Shown: piece after piece, positions 46,352-54,406 of the stretch
Layout: each line of letters opens with the position of its first letter
How positions within the stretch are numbered: the first letter of the stretch is position 1
Assembly: GCA_029565675.1 (NCBI GenBank)
Contig: JAKQNP010000008.1
Location: 1 to 64,000 of the forward strand
Source: a bacterium
Lineage (GTDB): Bacteria; Zhuqueibacterota; Zhuqueibacteria; Residuimicrobiales; Oceaniaggregativiventaceae
Length of the DNA stretch: 64,000 bases
Reading direction: 5' to 3'
Position numbers and translations under genes: made by a program
The notes under the pieces: generated by a model
Databases searched by the model: none
Seen by the model: the letters and a program-made list of their open reading frames with translations, nothing else
What the model was told of the DNA's origin: nothing

Positions 46352-49300
46352 CGGCCCTCTGCATCAACAGTTTGAAATAGGCATGGATAAGATCGAGAAC
46401 CTCCTTGCTATAGCCCTCGGCTTTGGCGCGCAACAAATCCTGCTGCAAGGCATGCACCTGATCGATCTGTTCACTCCGCAACGCCGGCGGAGAAGCTTTG
46501 GGATAGTATTTGCCGCTTTCTGCCTGGCGCTGGCGGCTAAAATCTTCTCGCTGGAGAGATTTTTGCGCATCCAACATTCTGGATAAAATGCGATTCTGTT
46601 TCTCCAGCATTTCTGGTGTGATGCGATTCTGGCGCAGGTCGTTTTCCACTTGCCCCATCTCTTCCGCCAGCTGGTCAAGATCGCCCAGGGCGCCGGTCAA
46701 CTCTGTCGATTCTTGCGACAATTTTTGCATCGACTTGCGCACGCGTCCCTGCGACTCGGCCAGGCGAGACATCGCTTGCCTTTGCGCCAGAGCCTGTTGT
46801 AAACCTTGTGCAAGGGCCAGGGATTCCTGGTTGATGCCCTGTTGCATTTGGGCAGCTTGTTGCATCTGCTGCATGAACTGCTCAAAGGACATGCCGCCGG
46901 CTCCGCGATTTTGCATCATCTGGTCCATCTGCTGCTGCAAATCAAACAGCAGGTGGTTGAGGCCTGCAAGCGCTGCTGCTTGTTTGCCGTTGGCGGACTG
47001 GGTTTGTCGCTCTGTCAAAAATTGCCGGGCGGTCTGCATATTCTGAAACGCCGTCCCCATCTCGCGCATCGACCCGGGATGTAACGCCAGCTGCAACTTG
47101 GCGGCATCTTGGGCGCGTTGCCTGAGGCGCCCCAACGCAGCCGACAAATCGTTCTGCTCTGACGCCAATTCGGTGGCTCGCGGATCGCTGCTTGTCAGTT
47201 GTTGCGTCTTCTGCAAGAGATCTTCCTGCCGATGCGACAAACGCAGCAAATCGCTGGCGAGCATTTGCATGGCCTGCATGTTGACCTGCTGTTGCTGAGC
47301 GGATGTTTTCTGTTTGGCGGCAGAGAGTTTTTCACCGATCTGCGCCAGCGTTTGCCTCGCCTGTTGCGATTGCTGTTGAAAAGGACCTGTTTGCTGATTC
47401 GCCAACAGCTCTTTCATCTGCTGAAATTTTTCCGGCAATCGCTCTCCGCGCATTTGTTCGGCTGCCGCATGGATATCCGCGTGTGCATCGTTCCAGGTTT
47501 CCTCTGTGTTGCGGTCCAGCTCCTGCAAGACATCTTGAAGCTGCTGACTGATATCTGCAACCATCGCTTGCTCTCGCTGCAGCGCCGACATCTGCCCGGC
47601 ATGGTCTGCCACGCTGGATTCGATGGCTTCTTGTTGTGTTTGCGCCGCTTTGGCCAGAGTCATGCCCTGGTCCAAAGCCTTTTGCAGTCGCAAATTCTCC
47701 ATCAACGCGATGAGGCGATCCAGATTTTCCTGCAGTTCCTGTTCGTTGTTGCGCATTTCTTTTAGCGCAGCGACCATTTTCTGGGGGTCAAAAGAACGCA
47801 TCGCTTCAGAGAGCTCTTTCATCGCTTCCTTTAGTTCCGCTGACAACAACTCCTGCATCAATTCACCCAGGGCCTGATATTTTTGCAGCGTTTCCTCTGA
47901 CACCAACTGGTTGGATTGCAGCTGATCTTGCAGGGTCTGCAGATCTTGCGCCGATTGCTCGAGATCGCGATACAACTGCTCTTGGTCTGCCAACAGCTCT
48001 TCAACCTGCTGCCGCTTCTGCCAATCCAGATTTTCTGGTTGGCGATACAACTCCCAGGTCAGTTCATCCATTTTTTGCTGCAAATCTTCGGCGCGACTGC
48101 TCAGCTCCACCATCTGGCCAGCAAGGTCGTCATGTTCGTCGGCGACATCGCGATAAAGCTCATAAAGAGATGGAAAGCGAGCCTGAAAAATCGCGCTGCG
48201 CGCTGATTTGGGCCCTGAAATGCGGTCATTGTCCCAAACTTGAATATAATAGAGAAGCCTGTCTTTGGGAAAAAGTTCAAACGGCTGGGCATCGAGGACA
48301 AACTGATATCGGAACTCGCGCTCGTCTAGCGGCGCATGGCTGAGATCGCGAAAATCGAATGGCCCATCTTCGTCATCCTCAGAATCATCTGCCCGCCGCA
48401 CCCGAGTGGCCAAGCTGATACGCGAAAAACCATAATCGTCCTGCGCCTGAAAGATGACTGCGATCCGCTGATCTTCCGGCAGCTCGATATCCCGGTCCGG
48501 CTGTTCGATTTGCACCAGCGGAACATGATCCGGGAGACAATTGATCTGATAAACGATTGGATCAGGTGTCTGCAAGCTGTCGACATCCGTCAAAATCAGG
48601 CTATAACGGTCATCTTTTTCAACGGTAAAAACGGTTTGGACCGTCTTGCCGTTGGTCGCAGCCGACTGCCGCGTGTCATCGAAACGAATTTCCGCCGCCT
48701 GCAGCGGCTTGTCAGCAGAGGCGCTGAGTGATATGCGAGAACCTCTCAGCGCGGTGATATCGCCGATGTTCTCCGGCAGCAATGACGGTGCAAGGCCGGA
48801 ATAGGCCGGCGGAGCGATTTTTATCTGCAACCGCCGCAATACCGGATAAGCCAGAACGCGGACCGCATAAGCCCGGCTTTGTGCATCAGCCGCGCGAATC
48901 GCGTAACTGAGGGTGTCTTCAATACCGAGAAAAGTATAACGGAAAGTGTCATCCACAGCTCGCTGCAGAGGGATGGTTCGCGACTTGAACGAACGCGCTT
49001 CGAGCAATTCGATTGAATCGATTTCTGGTTTCGAGAGCCAGATTCGAATCGGCAGGTCCTGGCCTTTTATGATGGTGCAGTCGCCTGGAAAGACCTGCCA
49101 GAATAAATCTGCAAAGGGGGAAAAATCGCGTTGCGGGTGACTCAACCGTTGAGCTGCAGCAGAAAAAAAGGAGGGAAACAGCAGCAGCAAAAAGCCAGCC
49201 AGCGCCGCCACAACCGCGACTCTGCGTCCCAAACGCCGGATCGGCACAAAATCGATACAATCGCGAAATGATCGCCTCTGCAAGCGCTCGCCGACATCCT

Positions 49301-49646
49301 GCAGAGAAGCTTCGATCAGAGATAACGAATAATTTTCCGGATTGGCGGTGCGTTTTTGGTAGAGCTGCAAGGCGTTGGCCAATCGGTCATCGACTTGATT
49401 AAAGTGTCTGCCAACCTTTTTCGCTATGGTGTTGAGGTCTGGCGAATTCGGCTGTGCAAGCAACCGATAGAGTGGCACCAGCACCCAACAAAAAAGCGAG
49501 ATGAAAGCCGTTAAACTAAAAACGCCGACCAATGAAATCCTCACGGCCGGCGTCAGATAAAAACTCCCGGCATACAACAAAAAGACTGTGATGATTGAGA
49601 TCATCAAAGCCAGCCAGCGGCACAACCCGACGCCGAGTTGGACCAA
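46335..49646 (-). CDS. Large membrane protein of DUF4175 type with glutamine-rich coiled coil
   Basis: The 1103-residue protein has membrane helices near the N-terminus (ALMISIITVFLLYAGSFYL, SLTAFISLFCWVLVPLYRLL) and a third near residue 150 (VVAALAGFLLLLFPSFF). Beta-rich repeats follow, with a sandwich of the kind seen in DUF4175 proteins (AYSGLAPSLLPENIGDITAL, about residues 280-430). From about 500 to the end it is one long Gln/Glu/Met/Leu-rich coiled coil. The called start is a TTG with AGGAG four bases upstream. The frame stays open and protein-like for another 23 codons (PIYNRLVDNLKVFRREEK), but no ATG, GTG or TTG is there. Function is unknown; such proteins often sit near DUF4159 and MoxR/BatA genes. 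Confidence 0.78.
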   Translation of the reverse strand: MVQLGVGLCRWLALMISIITVFLLYAGSFYLTPAVRISLVGVFSLTAFISLFCWVLVPLYRLLAQPNSPDLNTIAKKVGRHFNQVDDRLANALQLYQKRTANPENYSLSLIEASLQDVGERLQRRSFRDCIDFVPIRRLGRRVAVVAALAGFLLLLFPSFFSAAAQRLSHPQRDFSPFADLFWQVFPGDCTIIKGQDLPIRIWLSKPEIDSIELLEARSFKSRTIPLQRAVDDTFRYTFLGIEDTLSYAIRAADAQSRAYAVRVLAYPVLRRLQIKIAPPAYSGLAPSLLPENIGDITALRGSRISLSASADKPLQAAEIRFDDTRQSAATNGKTVQTVFTVEKDDRYSLILTDVDSLQTPDPIVYQINCLPDHVPLVQIEQPDRDIELPEDQRIAVIFQAQDDYGFSRISLATRVRRADDSEDDEDGPFDFRDLSHAPLDEREFRYQFVLDAQPFELFPKDRLLYYIQVWDNDRISGPKSARSAIFQARFPSLYELYRDVADEHDDLAGQMVELSSRAEDLQQKMDELTWELYRQPENLDWQKRQQVEELLADQEQLYRDLEQSAQDLQTLQDQLQSNQLVSEETLQKYQALGELMQELLSAELKEAMKELSEAMRSFDPQKMVAALKEMRNNEQELQENLDRLIALMENLRLQKALDQGMTLAKAAQTQQEAIESSVADHAGQMSALQREQAMVADISQQLQDVLQELDRNTEETWNDAHADIHAAAEQMRGERLPEKFQQMKELLANQQTGPFQQQSQQARQTLAQIGEKLSAAKQKTSAQQQQVNMQAMQMLASDLLRLSHRQEDLLQKTQQLTSSDPRATELASEQNDLSAALGRLRQRAQDAAKLQLALHPGSMREMGTAFQNMQTARQFLTERQTQSANGKQAAALAGLNHLLFDLQQQMDQMMQNRGAGGMSFEQFMQQMQQAAQMQQGINQESLALAQGLQQALAQRQAMSRLAESQGRVRKSMQKLSQESTELTGALGDLDQLAEEMGQVENDLRQNRITPEMLEKQNRILSRMLDAQKSLQREDFSRQRQAESGKYYPKASPPALRSEQIDQVHALQQDLLRAKAEGYSKEVLDLIHAYFKLLMQRADEEGR

Positions 49647-49719
49647 TTTCTCCTCGCGGCGAAAAACTTTCAGGTTGTCGACCAGCCGATTGTAGATCGG
49701 GGTATCCGTCTCACCACCT

Positions 49720-50388
49720 CTATTGAATCAACGCATAAACAACGATGTTGGCGCCCATCTTGAGGGCCGACAAACGAACCTCCTCATCGTCACCGTGAAC
49801 CTGGGCATCTGCCCAGCCGTCGGTGATGTTCGTATTCAAAGAATAAAAGACCACCATTCTGCCTTGTTCAAACAGGGCCAGTCCCTGCGGCGGCCCGGGA
49901 TCATGTTCATGAATTTTAGGCAGACCATCCGGAAAAGGGTAGAGCACCGAATAAATCAGATGGGAAAACGGCAATTCCACCCATTCTTTATCTGGAAAGA
50001 CCTGTTTCATTGCCTCTCGGAATGAGCTGTCCATGCCATAATCATCGTCCGCATAGAGAAAGCCTCCATGCAACAAATGGCTGCGCAGGTTTTCGGCATC
50101 CTTGTCGCTGAAGCGGATGCGGCCATGGCCGGTCATAAAGAGAATTGGATATGAAAAGAGCTTCGCATCGCTCGGTGCGACCCGCGCCTCCTGGTCGGCA
50201 ACCGCGATGTTGGTCTGTTGGTGGAGAAATGCCAAGAGATTGGGAATACTCGACGGATCGTTGTACCAATCTCCGCCGCCGCTGTAATGCAGCCTCGCAA
50301 GGGTCAAGCGATTGGATTCAGCCCGGGTTTCGGTGAGCGTTCCACAGCTCATCAACAGGACAACGAGCAACTTGAGTGCGGTGTTCAC
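49720..50388 (-). CDS. DUF4159-type lipoprotein or secreted protein
   Basis: The GTG at 50388 gives 222 residues that begin VNTALKLLVVLLMSCGTLTETRAES, a signal peptide with a lipobox-like LLMSCG, so a lipoprotein is possible. The domain has RLHYSGGGDWYNDPSSIPN, YPILFMTGHGRIRFSD and HGGFLYADDDYGMDSSFREAMKQVF, the typical DUF4159 pattern with conserved Asp residues of an amidotransferase-like fold. The start lies ten bases after the surA-like stop. Longer frames upstream overlap surA and are not protein-like. The Shine-Dalgarno is weak. It precedes the DUF4175-like gene, a pairing also seen in other phyla. Confidence 0.82.
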   Translation of the reverse strand: MNTALKLLVVLLMSCGTLTETRAESNRLTLARLHYSGGGDWYNDPSSIPNLLAFLHQQTNIAVADQEARVAPSDAKLFSYPILFMTGHGRIRFSDKDAENLRSHLLHGGFLYADDDYGMDSSFREAMKQVFPDKEWVELPFSHLIYSVLYPFPDGLPKIHEHDPGPPQGLALFEQGRMVVFYSLNTNITDGWADAQVHGDDEEVRLSALKMGANIVVYALIQ

Positions 50389-50398
50389 GCCAGGACGG

Positions 50399-51739
50399 TC
50401 ACGACGCAATTTCTGGCTTGATTTCGATATAGATGGTCTTTTTAATTTCATCCAGCCATTTCTTGAATTCATTTTGTACTTTATATTCCAATGCCATTTT
50501 TTCGATGCGGTCCCAATCCTTTTGCAGCTCCAAATTGCGCGGCGCTTCGCGGGCGTTGAGGCGCAAAATATGGTAGCCATAAGCCGTTTTCACCGGCTCG
50601 GCCAACTGGCCGGGTTGGATGCCCGTCAAAACATAGGTAAATTCCTTGGCGGTTTCGCGCAATTGGTCCACTTCAAAAATGCCGAGCTTGCCGCCGCTAT
50701 CGCGGGTAGATTCGTCATCTGAATGTGTTTTTACCATTTCTTCAAAGTTCGCACCTGCCTGCAGTTGCTCATAAAGTCCTTTGATTTTTTGCACCGCCTG
50801 CAATTCATCCTCTTCACTCGGTTTCGGCACGATCAAAATATGGCGCACATTGATCTTTTCTCCACGGCGTTCGAGCATTTGAATCAGATGAAAACCGAAT
50901 TGGGTCAGGACAACATCTGACAGCTGCATGGGTTCAAGTGCAAAAGCAACCTCTTCGAATTCGCGGACAAAATCGCCGCGCGACACAAAACCGATCTCGC
51001 CGCCGCGCTGGGCGCTGGCCGGATCTTCTGAATTCTGGCGCGCCAATTGGCCAAAGTCTGCCCCGGCTTGCAGCTGATTTCTGATCTCAATCAGCTTCTG
51101 TCTGGCCAGGTTAACCGCTGCTTCCCCGGCTTTGGGACTCACCAACAGATGACTGATATCGACGGTCTCTTTGATCGCGGCCAGGCTGTCGCTTTGGGTG
51201 CGAAAATAGTCCTCGACCTCCCGCCGACTTACCTTGATGTTGGCCATTTTGGTATTGCGAACCGCAGAAACCCGCAGCTCTTGCTCGATTTGCTCGCGAT
51301 AGCTTTTGCGAATTTTGGACATGTTCATGCCGAAATAGGCTTCAACTTTGTCTTCGCCGCCCAACCGTTGAACGATCGACTGCATCTGCTGCTGCAAATG
51401 GTAGTCGATCTGACGCTGATCGGCTTCAATCGTGTCTTTCTTCGCCTGTATCAAAAATACCTGTTTGTTGATCAGGTTTTCCAGGCTGGTGCGTTTATAC
51501 TTTGCGAACTCTTTTTCAAAAAGCTGGGGGTTTTTCACCGGGTCAAGACCATCCTGCAGCGCCATCAGGTAACCGTTTTGAATGATTTCAGATTCCAGGA
51601 TGATCGCATCATCGACAATGGCGACCACTCGATCCAAAACTTGTTGTGAAAACACCCCCGAAGTCATCAGAAAAATGGCCAGAAATCCGATACGCCGGAT
51701 TAACGATTTGTTGTTCATATTCAAAACAGCTCTCCTCAT
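50399..51739 (-). CDS. SurA-type periplasmic peptidyl-prolyl isomerase
   Basis: SurA chaperones outer-membrane proteins through the periplasm. The 446-residue protein has a signal peptide (RIGFLAIFLMTSGVFSQQ), a SurA_N domain (VLDRVVAIVDDAIILESEII, about residues 32-165) and two parvulin domains (about 190-285 with VDISHLLVSPKAGE, and 295-400 with VRHILIVPKPSEED). The C-terminal helix resembles SurA's. The ATG at 51739 overlaps the stop of the upstream gene (ATGA); a TTG at 51724 or ATG at 51718 is a reasonable alternative start. It is the third isomerase of the cluster. Confidence 0.92.
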   Translation of the reverse strand: MRRAVLNMNNKSLIRRIGFLAIFLMTSGVFSQQVLDRVVAIVDDAIILESEIIQNGYLMALQDGLDPVKNPQLFEKEFAKYKRTSLENLINKQVFLIQAKKDTIEADQRQIDYHLQQQMQSIVQRLGGEDKVEAYFGMNMSKIRKSYREQIEQELRVSAVRNTKMANIKVSRREVEDYFRTQSDSLAAIKETVDISHLLVSPKAGEAAVNLARQKLIEIRNQLQAGADFGQLARQNSEDPASAQRGGEIGFVSRGDFVREFEEVAFALEPMQLSDVVLTQFGFHLIQMLERRGEKINVRHILIVPKPSEEDELQAVQKIKGLYEQLQAGANFEEMVKTHSDDESTRDSGGKLGIFEVDQLRETAKEFTYVLTGIQPGQLAEPVKTAYGYHILRLNAREAPRNLELQKDWDRIEKMALEYKVQNEFKKWLDEIKKTIYIEIKPEIAS

Positions 51740-52596
51740 TCCATGGTTTGCTCTGCACTGTCGGCAAATGCCGATTGAATCACGGAAAAATAGCTTTCCA
51801 CATCACTGTTTTCGCCGAGTTGGGAAATCAACTTGCGATACATCTGCTCGCGCTTGCGAACCTGCAGCTGCCAAACGAGTTTATCCCGCACCTCTTCCAG
51901 TTTTGCCGGTTCCCCTTTCTTGCGCTTGTCGAGAACCCGAATCAAGGCATAGCCAACCTCGATTTTTACCGGCCGCGACAAGCGTCCGATCTCGAGCTTG
52001 GCGATGCGATCCGCCAGAATCCCTGAAAGCCGATCGAGGGCAATCCACTCAACCCGGCCGCCGTTGTCCTTGCTGACATCGATCGAATTCTCGCGCGCAG
52101 CTTCGGCAAATTCAAGACCGCTGTTGATCTGCTGATAAAGCGTATTGGCTTGGCGAAAAGACTCTGTGACCAAAAACTCGAAAAGATAAAGATCCTCTTC
52201 CCGGGTGAACTCTGCAGCCTTTTCCGCATAGTAATCCTGGATCTCTTTCTCATCAACTTGAACATGGCGATCGACAAAGTGTTCCAAATAACTGGCCACG
52301 ATATACTCTTTGCGCAAGCGCGCCATTTGTTCCTGGATTTGCGCCTGTTGATCGAATTTTTGCCGCACCGCTTCCTGATAGATCAATTCGTTTTCCGTCC
52401 AGCGCTGCACAAACTGCTCGATCTGTACCCGGCTGATTGGCAGGTACGACGCAGGCAACATTGCCTGCAAATCCTCCAGCAACAACCGCTCATTGCCAAC
52501 GCGGACGACCATCGGGCTTTGCGCTTTTTTATCGCCGCAAGACACCGCCAGCCCCAGCAAAATGACAGCAACAGTCAATCTAAATAACTTCTTCAC
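51736..52596 (-). CDS. SurA_N/parvulin-type lipoprotein
   Basis: The GTG at 52596, with AGGA nine bases upstream, gives 286 residues beginning VKKLFRLTVAVILLGLAVSC, a clear lipoprotein signal (LAVSC); the frame opens earlier at 52644 but without one. Residues about 30-130 are SurA_N-like (VVRVGNERLLLEDLQAMLP) and 130-235 a parvulin-like domain (LYLFEFLVTESFRQANTLY). It overlaps the surA-like gene by four bases and follows another isomerase-like lipoprotein. It probably assists outer-membrane or surface-protein folding with its neighbours. Confidence 0.85.
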   Translation of the reverse strand: MKKLFRLTVAVILLGLAVSCGDKKAQSPMVVRVGNERLLLEDLQAMLPASYLPISRVQIEQFVQRWTENELIYQEAVRQKFDQQAQIQEQMARLRKEYIVASYLEHFVDRHVQVDEKEIQDYYAEKAAEFTREEDLYLFEFLVTESFRQANTLYQQINSGLEFAEAARENSIDVSKDNGGRVEWIALDRLSGILADRIAKLEIGRLSRPVKIEVGYALIRVLDKRKKGEPAKLEEVRDKLVWQLQVRKREQMYRKLISQLGENSDVESYFSVIQSAFADSAEQTME

Positions 52597-52668
52597 TCTT
52601 ATCTTTCCTGTATTGGGTTCGATCGGGTTTTTCAATTCGGCCATTCCTCGACCATCATCGGCTCTCTG

Positions 52669-54318
52669 TTAAAGTGGGTAACTCTGCACGACAACGCCTT
52701 TTCGAATCTGCTGCAGCCATTCCGCCTCATAACGCCGGCGAAGCTCGCGCTCCAACTGTACCGCCACCCGCGGTTTTACTTCTGCAAAGGAGAGCTGCAC
52801 CGGTTCGCGGATATCCGACACCTGGATCACGGAATACAGCCCGCCGTTCGGGATGGGTTGTGAAACCTGGCCCACCTGCATCTGCGCCGCGGTTTTGCCG
52901 ATGGCGCGATATTGATCCTCGTTGATATAACCATCGATCCCCTTGCGCGCGGTATCGACCTGACCGCGCAAAACGGCAAAAGATGTATAGCGGCTGCTCT
53001 CGATCACTCCTTGCGCTTCGGCTTCGGTGCGCACCGCTATCTCGGTCACCTTCATTTGCCGCGGCTGTACAAAGTGCTCCAGATGTGTTGCATAATAGTC
53101 CCGCAGATCGTCTTCGCCTGGCTGAATTCTCGACCCAACCATGTGCTGCTCCGCTTCCCGGATCAGAATTCGTTCCAGCTGTGGCTCAACCGTCTGCCGA
53201 TATTCGAGAGTGGAATCCAGGCGGCGGTCCTTTCCATAGCGGACCAAAAGAAGAAAGGGAACCCTGCGCTGCAATTGGCTGCGGATCTGTTCCGGATTGC
53301 CGATTGGCGGCCTGCGGTTCGGTGGTATTGCGCGCAGATCGTCGAGAAAATTTTCAATCCGATAAGAGCCACCGCGATAGCTCAGCAAAGACCGCTGGCG
53401 ATCGCCTGGCGAAAGCAAGGCATAAAGAGAATCAGCAGCCGTCTCTCTTTCATGCGCAAATGCTCGACTCCTGTTCGCCAGCAAAGCAATCGTTTCGTCT
53501 TCGAAACACAATCGGTAGTCTTTTTGCAATCGATCCACCAATTGAGCAAAAACAGTTTCCATTTCGTTTCGCCGGCGGCGATAGCGTTCAGCCAACAATC
53601 TATTTTTATACTGCGCAAAGGGCGGCAGGTTTCGGTTGCGCTTGGCCAACACTTGCACCAGATGCAAACCGCTGTTGGAAAGCAATGGGGTGGAAACTCT
53701 ACCGTACGGCAAACAGGAAATCTCGGTATAGAAACTGTCGCCGTAATCGCGGTCGCCCCAGGTTAAATACCCCTCAGTCCTGGCGACAAGTCTGCTATCC
53801 GGCACAGCGGCCAGCGAATCGACCAGTTCAGCAAAAGAGCCGCGGCCGCGAAAAAACCGCCCGCGAATTTCGTTCAAACGCCGGCGATCCACTTCCTCGG
53901 TGACGCGGTCGAAAGGCAGAGAGATATGGCGAAAATGGATTTGTTTTATTGCTTGGTCGTAGAGCTTGCGCAACTCTCTTTCAGAAACAACTTTTTGCGT
54001 CACCTCGCGTGCAAAGACCAACCGATAGAGTTCCTGGTCGCGGGTGGCTTGCAGTTTTGCCTGTACAGCCGGCAGCCGGTCAAAATCCCGGCGATAGGCA
54101 TCATACACTTTGAGTTTTGCCTCGATCATGCGCGCCAGAAGCGAATCCTTTTTGGCCGGCGTCGCCTCTGCCAGATTTTCCCGGCGGAGATAATTCTCCA
54201 CTTCGGCCTTAAATGCCCGTCGACTGATGCGCAGATTTCCGACTCGAGCCACCAGATCGGCTTGCTGACAGGAAAACGCAACCGCTGCCAGCACGACCAG
54301 GCAACAAATACGCTTCAT
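52669..54318 (-). CDS. Large parvulin-like lipoprotein
   Basis: The 549-residue protein has a lipoprotein signal (CLVVLAAVAFSCQQ) with a GGAGG ribosome site six bases before the ATG. Two SurA_N/parvulin-like modules follow: residues about 20-240 (LVARVGNLRISRRAFKAEVE, KQIHFRHISLPFDRVTEEVD) and about 300-535 (VKPRVAVQLERELRRRYEAE closes it). It is the first gene of the isomerase set and has a plausible promoter of its own. Duplicated isomerases and the giant secreted protein elsewhere suggest heavy traffic of beta-rich cargo across the periplasm (inference). Confidence 0.82.
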   Translation of the reverse strand: MKRICCLVVLAAVAFSCQQADLVARVGNLRISRRAFKAEVENYLRRENLAEATPAKKDSLLARMIEAKLKVYDAYRRDFDRLPAVQAKLQATRDQELYRLVFAREVTQKVVSERELRKLYDQAIKQIHFRHISLPFDRVTEEVDRRRLNEIRGRFFRGRGSFAELVDSLAAVPDSRLVARTEGYLTWGDRDYGDSFYTEISCLPYGRVSTPLLSNSGLHLVQVLAKRNRNLPPFAQYKNRLLAERYRRRRNEMETVFAQLVDRLQKDYRLCFEDETIALLANRSRAFAHERETAADSLYALLSPGDRQRSLLSYRGGSYRIENFLDDLRAIPPNRRPPIGNPEQIRSQLQRRVPFLLLVRYGKDRRLDSTLEYRQTVEPQLERILIREAEQHMVGSRIQPGEDDLRDYYATHLEHFVQPRQMKVTEIAVRTEAEAQGVIESSRYTSFAVLRGQVDTARKGIDGYINEDQYRAIGKTAAQMQVGQVSQPIPNGGLYSVIQVSDIREPVQLSFAEVKPRVAVQLERELRRRYEAEWLQQIRKGVVVQSYPL

Positions 54319-54377
54319 GAGACCTCCACTGAAGCTCGTTTCCGCTCTTGTGGTTCAAATAAATAGCTATAAAAATC

Positions 54378-54406
54378 AGTTTACAGGTTTAAATATCGTT
54401 TTGCAA
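54378..54406 (-). promoter_or_regulatory. Putative promoter of the isomerase operon
   Basis: Minus-strand TTGCAA (54401-54406), a 17-bp spacer and TAAACT (54378-54383). It partly overlaps the 3' end of mfd. The spacing and AT-rich spacer are good but the boxes are imperfect. Confidence 0.5.
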
